Shown here: one piece after another, positions 55,136 through 64,000 of the stretch
Layout of the letters: each line of letters begins with the position of its first letter
Numbering within the stretch: the stretch's first letter is position 1
DNA from: Chloracidobacterium sp.
GTDB lineage: Bacteria > Acidobacteriota > Blastocatellia > Chloracidobacteriales > Chloracidobacteriaceae
NCBI GenBank assembly: GCA_025057975.1
Contig: JANWUV010000012.1
Location: 54,953 to 118,952 of the forward strand
Length of the DNA stretch: 64,000 bases
Direction: 5' to 3'
Position numbers and translations under genes: made by a program
The notes under the pieces: generated by a model
The model's input: the letters and a program-made list of their open reading frames with translations, nothing else
Told to the model about the DNA's origin: nothing
Database searches by the model: none

Positions 55136-57643
55136 TTACAGGTTCATCTCAATGTTGAAGAAACGTCGGTACACCCCAAAGAATGTCCCAAACTGCGGCG
55201 CACCCGTGTTGGCGAAGACGTTGCGCGGGTTGAAGTGATTGGTGAGGTTGAAAATGTTGACCGTGACGTTGACAGCCTCGACATCAATCTTCCGTCCGAA
55301 CACGCCGCGCCGCACCCACTGCGGCAGACGAATTTTCTTCGTCACCGCTAAGTCAACCGCCATAAAGTGCGGATACCGCGTTGTATCGGCGTTCCGGCGA
55401 CCGACGAAGTTCTGCGCCTCGTCCACGACGCTGTAGGGAAACCCGGTTCGCCATTCAAAAATCGGCGCAAGCGTCCAGTCGCCCGGCAGCCCAAACACGC
55501 CCCGCGCAAAAAACCGATGTGGCGCGTCAATCGGCGCGTTCCCAAACTGATTCGGCCGGATGATCGGATTCGGCGTGTCGCCGAAGTACGAAATCAGGTC
55601 ATTGAGTTCGGCGCGCGCCTTGCTCCGCACATAGGAGACGACGAACGTATGGCGCGGCGTGAGCTTGACATCCGCCGTGGCTTCCAGCGCGCGGTACGTC
55701 GCTCGTCCGGTGTTGAACAGGCGAATGACGCCCGCCGCGCCGCGCGGTTCCGGCTCAACGTAGAAGTCATTGAACGTGCGGCTGTCAAGGTAGGCTAGTT
55801 TAGCCAGCACGCGGCGTGAGAGCCGCTGCGCCAGCTCGACGCGAAATGAGCGGTTGTAGGGCACGCGGTAGCGCCCATCGGCGCGCGCCAAATCAAGCGT
55901 CCACGAGCGCGTCAGCGTCGGCGTCACGCCGTCGGCGGCGAACGTCGTCGCCGTCGGTTGGGGCATTTGCCGGAACGCCAACGCATTGAGCAACACCTTG
56001 TCGTAAAACAGCCCGAAGCCCGCCCGCAACACCGTGTTGTTTGTGCCGCCCGGCGCGTACGACAGCGCTACGCGCGGCGCGAGGTTGAGCTGCGCCGCCG
56101 CCTGCTGAGTTTCTACACGCAGACCGTAATCAAGCTGCAAGTTCGGGCGAATGAGCCACTGGTCCTGCGCGTAACCGGCAACCTCGATGTTGGAGGCGCG
56201 CAAGTCGCCGCGCGTGGCGTACGTGATGCGTTCAGCAAGCGAGCCGTCGGCACGCCGCACTTCCACCGGACGGTTGACGACCCAGCCGCGATTACACGCG
56301 GCGCTGAGGTCTGCGCCGAACTTGATCTGGTGCAATCCCCCGGCGTTGAACGCCGCCAAGGCCGTGGAAAACTGAAGCTGTCCGCGTTCAGTTGTTCGGT
56401 CGGTCTGACTAAAGAAGTTGCCCGTTCGGCCAAAGGGCGTCAGAGCGAAGGGCGCGTCACCCTTACCGAAAACGTCCACGCCGATGCGCTTGTAGTTGAC
56501 GCGCGTTTCACTTATCGAGCCGCCCGCGCCAGCGTAGCGATGCACGCCCGCAAAGGCCAAATCAAGCGTTCGGCGATTGGCTGACGCCGGTACAGGGTTG
56601 AAGAAATCAAGGTCAACATTGCGCAGCAACTGACGCGCAGCGTTCGCCGTGACTGTCAGCGTTTGGCGGTCGGACAGCACAACATCGAACTGACTGAAGC
56701 TGCGGAAGGCGTGCTTGCGGATTTCGTTGTCGGGGCTGGCCAGACCACGGACGACAGCCTTATCCACAATGACTTCCAGCGCCTGCGCCAGAAACGCCCG
56801 GTCGCGGACGAGCGGCCCTGTGATGGTTGCGCGCGGCGACACGTTGGCAAAGCCGAAAATTTTGCCGTAGCGAGCGCGTAGCGACGGGAAGAAGTCATAG
56901 ACGCTGTACGTCCATTTGTTGCCGCCGGGCTTGGTTTCCAGCCGTTTGACGCCGCTGGTGAACTTGCCGTACTCCGGCAGATACGGGTTCGTGAAGACCT
57001 CCGCCCGCTGGAGGGCTTCGAGCGGGATTTCGACTTGAAAGCGTCCGGTCGCCGGATCGTTGCTGAGGCTACCGTTGACCAAAACGGCGGCTTGGTCTTC
57101 GCGTGCGCCTTTGATACTGGTGCGGCCGTCGTTGGAACGGATGACGTTCGGGACAGGTGGGAACGAGGTGAGAATATCGCGCCCGCGTGACGGCAGGATG
57201 CGAATTTCGGCGGGCGTTAGGGCGGCGGCGGCGTTTGCGCCTTGCGCGACAAGCGGCGCTTCTTGGTCGCCGCGCACCTCGACGACTTCGCCTCCGGCAG
57301 GGCTGAGTTCGATAGGCTGCTCGACGAAGACGCCGGACTCGACCGTGTAATGTTCGTCAGTGAGCGTCGTGTAGCCGGGCGCAGTGATGGTCAGCGTGTA
57401 GTCGCCGCTGGGCGCGTTTGTGAAGACAGCTTTGCCGTCGCCGTCGGTAGTTTGGGTAAGCGTTCGCGCGCCGGGAGCTTTGGTTTTGGGCGTCAGGGTG
57501 ACGACAGCGTTGCGAATGGGTCGCTGCGTAGCGCCGTCGGTCACGACCAACGACACCACACTGGCCTGTTGCGCGAGGGCGAGCAAGGGGACGCCGACCA
57601 GCAGTCCCAGCCACAGCAAACAGCTCTGGTAGGTTTTCACCAT
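55136..57643 (-). CDS. TonB-dependent receptor with carboxypeptidase-like N-terminal domain
   Basis: Outer-membrane receptor of 835 residues. The signal peptide is residues 1-24 (LLALAQQ). A carboxypeptidase-regulatory-like domain follows (about 30-110, TQTTDGDGKAVFTNAPSGDYTLTI), then a plug region (about 120-250, RTSIKGAREDQAAVLVNGSLSND) and the barrel. The C-terminal residues IEMNL lack the terminal aromatic found in the other two receptors here. AAAGGAGG precedes the ATG. TTGACA lies at 57706-57701 upstream, without a good -10. The ligand is unknown. Confidence 0.88.
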   Translation of the reverse strand: MVKTYQSCLLWLGLLVGVPLLALAQQASVVSLVVTDGATQRPIRNAVVTLTPKTKAPGARTLTQTTDGDGKAVFTNAPSGDYTLTITAPGYTTLTDEHYTVESGVFVEQPIELSPAGGEVVEVRGDQEAPLVAQGANAAAALTPAEIRILPSRGRDILTSFPPVPNVIRSNDGRTSIKGAREDQAAVLVNGSLSNDPATGRFQVEIPLEALQRAEVFTNPYLPEYGKFTSGVKRLETKPGGNKWTYSVYDFFPSLRARYGKIFGFANVSPRATITGPLVRDRAFLAQALEVIVDKAVVRGLASPDNEIRKHAFRSFSQFDVVLSDRQTLTVTANAARQLLRNVDLDFFNPVPASANRRTLDLAFAGVHRYAGAGGSISETRVNYKRIGVDVFGKGDAPFALTPFGRTGNFFSQTDRTTERGQLQFSTALAAFNAGGLHQIKFGADLSAACNRGWVVNRPVEVRRADGSLAERITYATRGDLRASNIEVAGYAQDQWLIRPNLQLDYGLRVETQQAAAQLNLAPRVALSYAPGGTNNTVLRAGFGLFYDKVLLNALAFRQMPQPTATTFAADGVTPTLTRSWTLDLARADGRYRVPYNRSFRVELAQRLSRRVLAKLAYLDSRTFNDFYVEPEPRGAAGVIRLFNTGRATYRALEATADVKLTPRHTFVVSYVRSKARAELNDLISYFGDTPNPIIRPNQFGNAPIDAPHRFFARGVFGLPGDWTLAPIFEWRTGFPYSVVDEAQNFVGRRNADTTRYPHFMAVDLAVTKKIRLPQWVRRGVFGRKIDVEAVNVTVNIFNLTNHFNPRNVFANTGAPQFGTFFGVYRRFFNIEMNL

Positions 57644-57805
57644 CAAACAAGCGCCTCCTTTCGGTTGGAGACCGAACATGGGCGAAGGGATGCGCCCCCG
57701 TGTCAAGACGTTACCTTGCGCCACGCGAATCGGGCGTGACTTTTCAAACGCCTCCCCAAGGCGCACAGCTTCCAGACCACCGGCTGAAGTTTTGTGCCTT
57801 CGGGG

Positions 57806-59308
57806 CTAAGCCGTCGCGGCCGCTATTTGTTCACGGACGGCGCGCAGCCGCGCACAGGAGCGTTCCCGTCCAATCAGGGCAAAGACCTCGAACATGCTCG
57901 GCCCGACGCTTTGCCCGGTCAGCGCCGTGCGCGCCGCGTTGATGAACAGTCCCGCCTTGGCGCCCTTGGTTTCAGCGAACGCCCGGAGCGCGGCCTCCAC
58001 CGTTTCTGGTTTCCAGTCTTCCACCTGCTCCAGTGCGTCGGCGAGTTCCGGCAACCAGTCTGTCAGGCGTGGATCCCGCAGGTTTTTCTTCACGGCTTCG
58101 GGATCGAACTCGAAAACGTCGTCAAAGTACGGTCGTCCGTAGGTGACGAAATCCGTCAGTGTACGGAAGCGTTCCCGAATAACTTCCACTGTCCGGGCGA
58201 ACCAAGCACGGCCGGCGCCTTCCGCGAACTCGGCTTTCCACAAACCGGCGGCTTCCAGCTGCGCCTGCACCATCGGCAGTAGTCGGTCAAGCGGCATCGT
58301 TTTGAGGTATTCGGCGTTCATCCACAGCGCCTTGGGGTCGGTAAATTGGCGCGGGTCGGACAGGGGCTGATCGGCCGGCGGCAGGTTGAAGATGCCGTTC
58401 GTCCGGCTGACCTGCGCGAAGTCGAACGCCGCGATCATCTCGTCGCGCGAAAGGATTTCACGGTCGTCGCCGGGCGACCAGCCGATGAGCGCAATGGCGT
58501 TGAGGAAGGCGTCGGGGATAAAGCCGCGTTCTTGGTAAAACCGCACCGTCGCCCCCTCGCCGTGTCTGCGCTTGGACAGCTTGGCGCGTTTGCCGTCCAG
58601 AATAAGCGGTAGGTGCGCGAAGGTCGGCTCGGCGACGCCCAGCGCCCGGTAGATGAGCAACTGCTTGGGGGTATTCGCCAGTCCGTCCTGCCCACGGATG
58701 ACGTGGGTGATGCGTTCGGCGATGTCGTCCGCCGCATTGCTAAGGATGTAGAGCGGCGAGCCGTCCGAACGCAGCAGGGCGAAATCTTCAATGTCGGCAT
58801 ACCGCTTGGTTTGTTCGCCATGTACGAGGTCGTGGAACGTCACGGCGCCGTCCGTACGCGGGACACGAAACCGAACCACATAGGGCGTCCCTTGCGCGTC
58901 AAGCCGCGCTTCTTCCTCTGGCGACAGCTCTCGTCCGCGAAACACGAAGGCGGTTTTCGCTGCTTCGGACGCGCGCCGCAGGGCGTCAAGTTCTTCTTTG
59001 GTTTCGTAGGACTTGTAGGCGTGTCCGCTCGCCAGCAGGCGTTCGGCTAGTCGGCGGTGTTCGGCGAGGCGTTCGGATTGGAAGTACGGCCCTTCGTCCC
59101 AGTCGAGGCCGAGCCAGCGCAGGCCGTCGAGAATGGTCGCCACGGCTTCGGGGGTTGAGCGTTCGCGGTCAGTGTCTTCGATGCGCAGGATAAAGACGCC
59201 GCCATGTTTGCGGGCGAAGAGCCAGTTGAAGAGCGCCGTTCGCGCGCCGCCGATGTGCAGGTAGCCGGTTGGCGACGGGGCGAAGCGAACGCGAATGCCG
59301 TTGGTCAT
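57806..59308 (-). CDS. gltX: Glutamyl-tRNA synthetase
   Basis: Class I aminoacyl-tRNA synthetase charging tRNA-Glu (and possibly tRNA-Gln), 500 residues. The HIGH-type motif is YLHIGGARTALFNW (residue 16 onward). The KMSKS-type motif is KLSKRRHGEGATV near residue 240. FILRIEDTDRERST is also diagnostic. The C-terminal helical anticodon-binding domain ends RLRAVREQIAAATA. Start and length fit the family. It stands alone between the TonB receptor and the divergent cysteine synthase-type gene. Confidence 0.97.
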   Translation of the reverse strand: MTNGIRVRFAPSPTGYLHIGGARTALFNWLFARKHGGVFILRIEDTDRERSTPEAVATILDGLRWLGLDWDEGPYFQSERLAEHRRLAERLLASGHAYKSYETKEELDALRRASEAAKTAFVFRGRELSPEEEARLDAQGTPYVVRFRVPRTDGAVTFHDLVHGEQTKRYADIEDFALLRSDGSPLYILSNAADDIAERITHVIRGQDGLANTPKQLLIYRALGVAEPTFAHLPLILDGKRAKLSKRRHGEGATVRFYQERGFIPDAFLNAIALIGWSPGDDREILSRDEMIAAFDFAQVSRTNGIFNLPPADQPLSDPRQFTDPKALWMNAEYLKTMPLDRLLPMVQAQLEAAGLWKAEFAEGAGRAWFARTVEVIRERFRTLTDFVTYGRPYFDDVFEFDPEAVKKNLRDPRLTDWLPELADALEQVEDWKPETVEAALRAFAETKGAKAGLFINAARTALTGQSVGPSMFEVFALIGRERSCARLRAVREQIAAATA

Positions 59309-59498
59309 CGGTTGTTCAACATCCTTGCCAAAAGTGTTCCGGCATGCCGCCGATTTTTAGGTAGCCTATCAAGGGTGCGCGCCGCCGCCAAAGGTTGGTC
59401 GCCTAGTCTGTCGGCAGGGCAGTCACCCATCCGTTGCGTTGACCGGCAGGCAAGGCTAGCATCCACTTCTGGTACCACCCCGCTGAAGAAGCACCTTC

Positions 59499-60428
59499 AT
59501 GGCACTTGGCGTTACAGAAGACATTACAGAACTGATTGGCAACACGCCGCTATTGCACCTACGTTCGGTTGTGCCGCCCGGCGCGGCCAACGTCTATGCC
59601 AAGCTGGAGTATCTCAACCCCGGTGGTAGCATCAAGGACCGAGCGGCGTTGGGGTTGATTACCGACGCCGAGCGGCGCGGTTTGCTCAAGCCCGGCGCGA
59701 CGATTATTGAGCCGACGGCCGGCAACACGGGCGTTGGTCTGGCGCTGATTGGGCGGAGGCGTGGTTATCGCGTCATTTTGTGCGTCCCGGAAGGCTACAG
59801 TCGTGAAAAGATGCAGGTGGCGGAGGCGTTGGGCGGCACGCTGGTGTACACGCCCTATGAGGAGGGCATTCCCGGCGCGATTCGCAAGGCGCTGGAGTTG
59901 GCTGAATCCATCCCAAACGCCTTTGTGCCACAGCAGTTCAGCAATCCAGCGAACCCGCACATTCACTATTTGACGACCGGCGCGGAAATCTACGAGCAAC
60001 TTGGCGGTAAAGTGGACGGTCTAGCGATTGGCTGCGGTACGGCTGGGACCTTTTCCGGCGTCGCCCGCTACATCCGCGAGCGCAACCCACGGGCGGTGTG
60101 TATCGCCGTTGAGACGGAAGGGTCGGTGCTGGGCGGCGGGCAACCCGGCCCGCACAAGGTTGAGGGTATCGGCACGAGTTTCGTTCCGGAGAACTTCCAT
60201 CGTGAGTTGTGCGATGAGATTGTCGCCGTGACTGACCGGGACGCCTTTAGGATGGTACGCCGCTTGGCTGCTGAAGAAGGTGTGTTGTGCGGCGGCTCGG
60301 CCGGCGCGAACGCTTTTGCGGCCATTCAGTTAGCAGTACGCCTTGGAGAAGGGAAGAACGTCGTCACGGTTTTTCCCGACAGCGCAGAGCGTTACATGAG
60401 CAAGGGGATTTTTGACGAGGTTCCGTAG
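59499..60428 (+). CDS. Cysteine synthase/cystathionine beta-synthase family enzyme
   Basis: PLP fold-type II enzyme of 309 residues. It makes cysteine from O-acetylserine and sulfide, or acts as a cystathionine beta-synthase. The PLP lysine is K46 in NPGGSIKDRA. The substrate loop is EPTAGNTG (71-78), the phosphate-binding loop is GCGTAGTFSG and the C-terminal GGSAGAN is intact. The final VFPDSAERYMSKG is CysK-like. There is no CBS domain. No serine acetyltransferase gene is adjacent, so O-acetylserine versus another activated serine cannot be decided. Confidence 0.9.
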   Translation: MALGVTEDITELIGNTPLLHLRSVVPPGAANVYAKLEYLNPGGSIKDRAALGLITDAERRGLLKPGATIIEPTAGNTGVGLALIGRRRGYRVILCVPEGYSREKMQVAEALGGTLVYTPYEEGIPGAIRKALELAESIPNAFVPQQFSNPANPHIHYLTTGAEIYEQLGGKVDGLAIGCGTAGTFSGVARYIRERNPRAVCIAVETEGSVLGGGQPGPHKVEGIGTSFVPENFHRELCDEIVAVTDRDAFRMVRRLAAEEGVLCGGSAGANAFAAIQLAVRLGEGKNVVTVFPDSAERYMSKGIFDEVP

Positions 60429-60865
60429 CGCGTGTGGGCGGACATTGCCGCAAGCGGGACATTGCCGAGCATGATCGGCACGCCGTCGTTTAGCGGGGTG
60501 AGAATGCGTTGCTGGCGGCAGTCCAACAGGTGTGAGTGAGGGAAACCTGCGATAGGTGAAGTGCGCGAAGCGCGCACAACCCCAAGCCGGCGAGGCCGCA
60601 AAGCGGTTTCCGCTCAAATGATAGGTTCTAAAGAGCAGCGCAACCGACAAACCCTCATTCATCAACTTGCACCCCTCCGCGTTCGTGGAGGGGCTACGAA
60701 TGGCTAGCCCTCAGCAGTCCGAGCCCAACTGCACCCCTTTCGCATTGACTCCAAGCCGCAACGGCCGCGCTGAGCGACAGTGAACGCCAAGAACACCAAG
60801 ATTGCCGCCGCCGTCCGCTGAAGCTTTCTGTTAGGCTACGTCTGCCCACGCGCACCGAGTGACTT
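60429..60865. other. Intergenic region between convergent genes
   Basis: No convincing coding frame. It contains a short direct repeat around GGACATTGCCG (about 60436-60466) and a hairpin CCCCTCC/GGAGGGG (about 60668-60689) without a T-run. It separates the ends of the cysteine synthase-type gene (+) and the TlpA-type gene (-). Confidence 0.5.
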
Positions 60866-62017
60866 TCATAAAACGCCCAGTTTTTTCAGCGCAGCCCGGA
60901 CCTCCTTTTCGTCGAACCCTACCCCGCGCCAGACAACCTTGCCGTCCGCATCGAGAAGATAGTTGGTCGGGTAGGCTATGACGCGATACTCGTTCAATAC
61001 AGGGTCTTTTGTCCCCTGCTCGGTTTCCTGGCTCATGCCTATGAGGAATGTGAACTTGTTGTCTTTGACGTATTTCAAAATCGTCTCAGGCGAGTCATTG
61101 AAGTTGATAGCCACCACCTCAAGGCCTTTGTCCTTGAGTTCGTCATAGAGCTTTTGCAGTTTGGGAAACTCCTCCCGGCACGGCGCACAGCCATAAAACC
61201 AGAAGTTGACCAAGACCGCCTTCTTACCTTTCGACAACTCCTCTAGGCTAAGGCGCTCGCCGGTCGGCGTCGGCACAGTGAAGCGATAGGCCTTTTCGCC
61301 GACAGGGACGAGCTTGCCAGCGGGATCGGAGAGGTCGTAGAGGACTGCTTCCTTGGGCGGCGCGTAGGCGAAGCTATCGTCAGGCAGATACTCGTTGACT
61401 TTCACGTTCGTCAACACGGCGCCAAACGTAAGCGTCTTGTCTCCGAGCTTCATCTGCAACGCCGTGCGAGTGATGAGTTTGTTCGCCCCGATGTAGCATT
61501 TCAGGGTAAAGTCGTAAGGCTCGTCGCCGATGACCTCCACGACCTGATAGGTCTCCCCGTCTACTTTTTCCTTGCCCGCCAAGCGCGTCTCCTTGATGGA
61601 CGGGTTGATGAAGCCTCGGAAGTCTGGGTCGAAGAATGTGCCGACGGGAATGTACAGGAAAGAAGCCAGACCCTTCCCGTTCGGGTCGGCGTCATTCTTC
61701 TGGTAGCGGTTCTTCGCCCTCTCCACCAGCCAGACATTCTTGCCGTCCGAAGCAATCGTGTAATTGAACGGCTCGCCTAGCTCGATGCGGGCAAGGTTAG
61801 GCTTCTTGAGCATCACCGTGCCGGGGGTTGTCGTGACTGGACCGCCGTCGGACTGGGTCAGCGTGATGTCGGCTAAAAGTGTCTTGGCCGACCGAGTAGC
61901 GACCGCGACTTCCTTCAGAAGCTTGTCGGCCTCACCATCAGCTCGTGCCGCTGCTGCACTCGCAACAAAGACAAGCGGAACAAAAACGACAAGCAGGATT
62001 TGGTTAGCGGCTTTCAT
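60866..62017 (-). CDS. LolA-like/TlpA-like thioredoxin fusion protein
   Basis: Exported protein of 383 residues in two parts. After a signal peptide (1-26, ASAAAARA) comes a beta-rich DUF2092/LolA-type domain (about 30-235, MLKKPNLARIELGEPFNYTIASDGKNVWLV), the kind that binds lipid or lipoprotein. Then comes a TlpA/AhpC-type thioredoxin domain (about 250-383) with the redox pair C277-A-P-C280 in FWFYGCAPCREEFP. It could reduce disulfides, for instance in apocytochromes. The start at 62017 follows AAGGTGAG; a GTG at 62023 is possible. No operon partner. Confidence 0.85.
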   Translation of the reverse strand: MKAANQILLVVFVPLVFVASAAAARADGEADKLLKEVAVATRSAKTLLADITLTQSDGGPVTTTPGTVMLKKPNLARIELGEPFNYTIASDGKNVWLVERAKNRYQKNDADPNGKGLASFLYIPVGTFFDPDFRGFINPSIKETRLAGKEKVDGETYQVVEVIGDEPYDFTLKCYIGANKLITRTALQMKLGDKTLTFGAVLTNVKVNEYLPDDSFAYAPPKEAVLYDLSDPAGKLVPVGEKAYRFTVPTPTGERLSLEELSKGKKAVLVNFWFYGCAPCREEFPKLQKLYDELKDKGLEVVAINFNDSPETILKYVKDNKFTFLIGMSQETEQGTKDPVLNEYRVIAYPTNYLLDADGKVVWRGVGFDEKEVRAALKKLGVL

Positions 62018-62104
62018 TCTCACCTTGATTTGTTTTGTGGTAACGGGCGGCGGATGAGCCGCGCTTCACACAGCCCAAGCGTAGCGTCAACTTCCTTGAT
62101 TCGC

Positions 62105-62144
62105 AGGTTAGGCCGCTGCAAGCGAAAACGAGTAGGCCTAACCT
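62105..62144. repeat. 10-bp inverted repeat upstream of the TlpA-type gene
   Basis: AGGTTAGGCC (62105-62114) and GGCCTAACCT (62135-62144) are perfect reverse complements separated by 20 bases. The repeat sits 88-127 bases before the TlpA-type start codon and could be an operator or a leader stem-loop. Confidence 0.7.
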
Positions 62145-62249
62145 AACAGAACCCGGACGTGTCCCAATAGAGCAGGCTCTTGGAAGGCAATAATAGCTTG
62201 CTCGCTGCGGTCGAGAGACAGGTACGAGGCGACTGCTTTTTTCGCTTGA

Positions 62250-62534
62250 GTGGGGCAATACGCCGGTGTGCATTGCATCAACAGGTTTGGCGTGCGGCGG
62301 ATAAACCACTATGTCTTCATCAGAGACGGCGCACTGACCGGCGGCTCAAGCCAGTACTTGTGCCTCGGCTTCACCAGCCGCGGTGTACCGGCCAGCCCTA
62401 ACGAGCGTTGTCCGGGCTTCGTGCTGAAATATGATTGCGTGACCGTTGACAACCAGAGCAAAGCAGCCCTAAGTACGTCGGCCGCCTACGGGCGCTTTCC
62501 GCAGACGGCGTCCGTCTTCTCCACACAACCCTGA
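62250..62534 (+). CDS. Doubtful small frame, possibly a gene remnant
   Basis: A 94-codon frame with a GTG start directly after an in-frame stop and a codon third-position bias near that of real genes here. Its translation (GVRRINHYVFIRDGALTGG, then four Cys residues) matches no family I know, and there is no ribosome-binding site. It ends 12 bases before the helicase gene. It could be a true leader gene, a decayed fragment or chance. Confidence 0.22.
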   Translation: MGQYAGVHCINRFGVRRINHYVFIRDGALTGGSSQYLCLGFTSRGVPASPNERCPGFVLKYDCVTVDNQSKAALSTSAAYGRFPQTASVFSTQP

Positions 62535-62546
62535 GTTGGTTACGCC

Positions 62547-64000
62547 ATGAACCCCGGAACGATTGTCCGCTGCCGCAACCGCCATTGGGTGCTCTTGCCC
62601 AGTGAGCAGGACGAGGTCTTCCTGCTCCGGCCGCTCACCGGCGCAACCGACGAAGTCGTCGCCGTTCACAAGCGACTGGCCGACGTGCTCGGCGACGACT
62701 TGCCGGAAGAGCGCGTTCGCCCGGCGACGTTTCCGCCGCCGACGGGCGATGAGCTTGCCGACGCCGCCGGCGCGCGCCTCCTGTGGCAGGCGGCGCGACT
62801 GACGCTGCGCGAGGGCGCAACGCCGTTCCGGTCACTCGGACGCATCTCCATCCGCCCGCGCGTCTATCAATTCGTCCCGCTCCTGATGGCGCTGCGGCTC
62901 GACCCGGTGCGCCTGCTCATCGCTGATGACGTCGGTGTCGGTAAAACCATCGAGGCCCTTCTCATCGCCCGCGAGTTGCTGGATCGCGGCGAGATCAAAA
63001 GCTTGTGCGTCCTTTGCCCGCCGTACCTGTGCGACCAATGGCGACAGGAGTTGGCGCTCAAGTTCAACCTCGACGCCGTGGTCATCCGTTCCGGCACGAT
63101 CAGTCAACTGGAACGCCGCAAGGTTGGAAGCGACAGCCTCTACCGCTACTACCCGCTTCAGGTCGCCAGCATTGACTTCCTCAAAAGCGACCGCCACAAG
63201 CATCAATTTCTGGCTCACTGCCCCGAACTCGTCATCGTGGATGAAGCGCATGGCGCAGCCGCCGCCGAAGCCGACCAGAACCGGCAACAACGCCACCAGC
63301 TCCTGCAGGAAATCGCCGCCGATCCCAACCGCCACCTCATCCTGCTGACCGCCACCCCGCACAGCGGCGTCGCGTCCGCGTTTCGCTCGCTGCTCGGTCT
63401 GCTCCGCCCCGAATTCGCCGAATGGGACGCCGCCGAACTCTCCGAGCCGCAACGCGAAGCCCTCGCCAAACACTTCGTGCAGCGAACCCGCCGGGACATC
63501 GAGCACGACTGGGAAGACAGAGCCTGCTTCCCAACACGGGAGACACATGATCTGACCTATCGGCTTTCCCGCCCATACCGCGAACTGTTTGACAAAACCT
63601 ATGACTTCTGCGCCGAGATCGTGCGCGAGGGACGGCGACTTGAAGAGCGGCGGCGCCGCGTCCGCTACTGGGGCGCGCTGGCGCTGCTGCGCTGCGTGTT
63701 GTCCAGCCCGGCCGCCGCGGTCGCTGCGTTGGAAGCGCGCCGCCGGGGCGCTGAAAGCGACGGTGGGGCGGTAGAGGATGAGCCGGACTACCGACCGTTT
63801 GTGTCGGATGCGCTTGAGACGGGCGACGACGAGCAACCCACGCCGGCGGTGGCGGCCGCCGAAGCGACGCTTGCCGGAGCGGAGCGCCGCAAACTCGGCG
63901 AACTGGCGCGTCTGGCCGCAGCGCTCCGCGCCGGCAAGGACGACACGAAACTGGAAGCATGCGCCGCATCCGTCGCCGAAATGCTTCGGCAAGGCCGCCA
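62547..64000 (+). CDS. SNF2-family helicase/ATPase, 3' end cut by the window
   Basis: DNA-dependent ATPase of superfamily 2. The first 484 residues are visible and the frame is still open at the window end. Motifs are Walker A DDVGVGKTIEALL (K133), an LCPPYLCDQWRQEL block (motif Ia), DEAH (232-235) and TATPHSG (268-274). FRSLLGLLRPEFAEW and QRTRRDIE follow. An N-terminal ~100-residue domain precedes the motor. The ADDVGVGKTIEA and SIDFLKSDRHKHQF text is the style of the large RapA/DrmD-like SNF2 proteins, several of which belong to phage-defence clusters such as DISARM. Without the downstream genes that role is unproven. A rather Arg/Ala-rich insert lies at about 380-440. Confidence 0.85.
   Translation, partial: MNPGTIVRCRNRHWVLLPSEQDEVFLLRPLTGATDEVVAVHKRLADVLGDDLPEERVRPATFPPPTGDELADAAGARLLWQAARLTLREGATPFRSLGRISIRPRVYQFVPLLMALRLDPVRLLIADDVGVGKTIEALLIARELLDRGEIKSLCVLCPPYLCDQWRQELALKFNLDAVVIRSGTISQLERRKVGSDSLYRYYPLQVASIDFLKSDRHKHQFLAHCPELVIVDEAHGAAAAEADQNRQQRHQLLQEIAADPNRHLILLTATPHSGVASAFRSLLGLLRPEFAEWDAAELSEPQREALAKHFVQRTRRDIEHDWEDRACFPTRETHDLTYRLSRPYRELFDKTYDFCAEIVREGRRLEERRRRVRYWGALALLRCVLSSPAAAVAALEARRRGAESDGGAVEDEPDYRPFVSDALETGDDEQPTPAVAAAEATLAGAERRKLGELARLAAALRAGKDDTKLEACAASVAEMLRQGR

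Larger units (their letters stand above)
62018..62546. other. Divergent intergenic region upstream of TlpA-type gene and helicase
   Basis: Holds a 10-base perfect inverted repeat at 62105-62144 and one low-confidence small frame (62250-62534). I see no strong promoter. Confidence 0.5.

Noticed and set aside
53435..62261. 15-base sequence GCTTGAGTGGGGCAA shared by two intergenic regions (about 53430 and 62245)
   Set aside because: A match of this length is expected by chance once or twice in 64 kb, and the flanks do not align, so it is not evidence of a repeat element.

Overview
This 64 kb window is GC-rich and gene-dense. It fits a chromosomal segment of an acidobacterium. Three large TonB-dependent receptors with N-terminal carboxypeptidase-regulatory-like domains, a VWFA-related Tat-type protein, an NHL/beta-propeller giant, a TolB-like/TPR protein and an octaheme cytochrome are a typical acidobacterial mix. 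With an HspR-controlled dnaK operon and a CrtI-type carotenoid enzyme, a Chloracidobacterium-like (Blastocatellia) organism is my best guess. This rests on gene content only; no rRNA is present to prove it.

Layout. 1-7.5 kb (+): end of an MFS transporter, an AddB-like iron-sulfur nuclease, glycogen phosphorylase. 7.8-13.3 kb (-): ubiD, a zinc-ligand-less M1 peptidase-like/TPR protein and an octaheme cytochrome c in one tight unit. 13.4-16.6 kb: nuoA-nuoB followed by tRNA-Ala, tRNA-Lys on the other strand, and a CcsA cytochrome c assembly gene. 16.9 kb: rfbB. 18.1-23.7 kb (-): dnaK-dnaJ-hspR-crtI-like-secreted protein, driven by a sigma70-type promoter overlapped by an HspR (HAIR-like) operator. 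23.7-28.5 kb: VWFA protein, rsmE-moaD-moaE (+), CYTH and AarF/UbiB (-). 28.8-32.6 kb (+): a 1200-residue double beta-propeller protein followed by a 29-residue Lys/Cys-rich peptide. 32.8-38.8 kb (-): TPR/TolB-like protein and an Oar-like TonB receptor. 39.0-45.5 kb (+): clpB-hsp20-grpE-second Hsp100, again with an HspR-like operator at the promoter. 45.5-53.1 kb (-): a heme-uptake locus (TonB receptor, small Cys-rich protein, ferredoxin, HmuS, HmuT, HmuU, HmuV) headed by a perfect 7-1-7 Fur-type palindrome. 53.9-57.6 kb (-): WD40 protein and a third TonB receptor. 57.8-60.4 kb: gltX and a cysteine-synthase-family gene. 60.9-62.0 kb: a TlpA-type fusion protein. 62.5 kb to the end: a truncated SNF2-family helicase that may open a defence or DNA-processing cluster beyond the window.

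Two themes stand out. First, a split heat-shock regulon: dnaK/dnaJ/hspR and clpB/hsp20/grpE/Hsp100 lie 15 kb apart, and both carry TTGACA -35 boxes embedded in HAIR-like inverted repeats. Second, iron/heme and redox biology: the Fur-linked heme locus containing a ferredoxin, the octaheme cytochrome, CcsA, NuoAB and the TlpA fusion.

Several proteins look like enzymes remodelled for other jobs. The M1-like protein has lost all three zinc ligands, and the second Hsp100 lacks both canonical pore-loop tyrosines.
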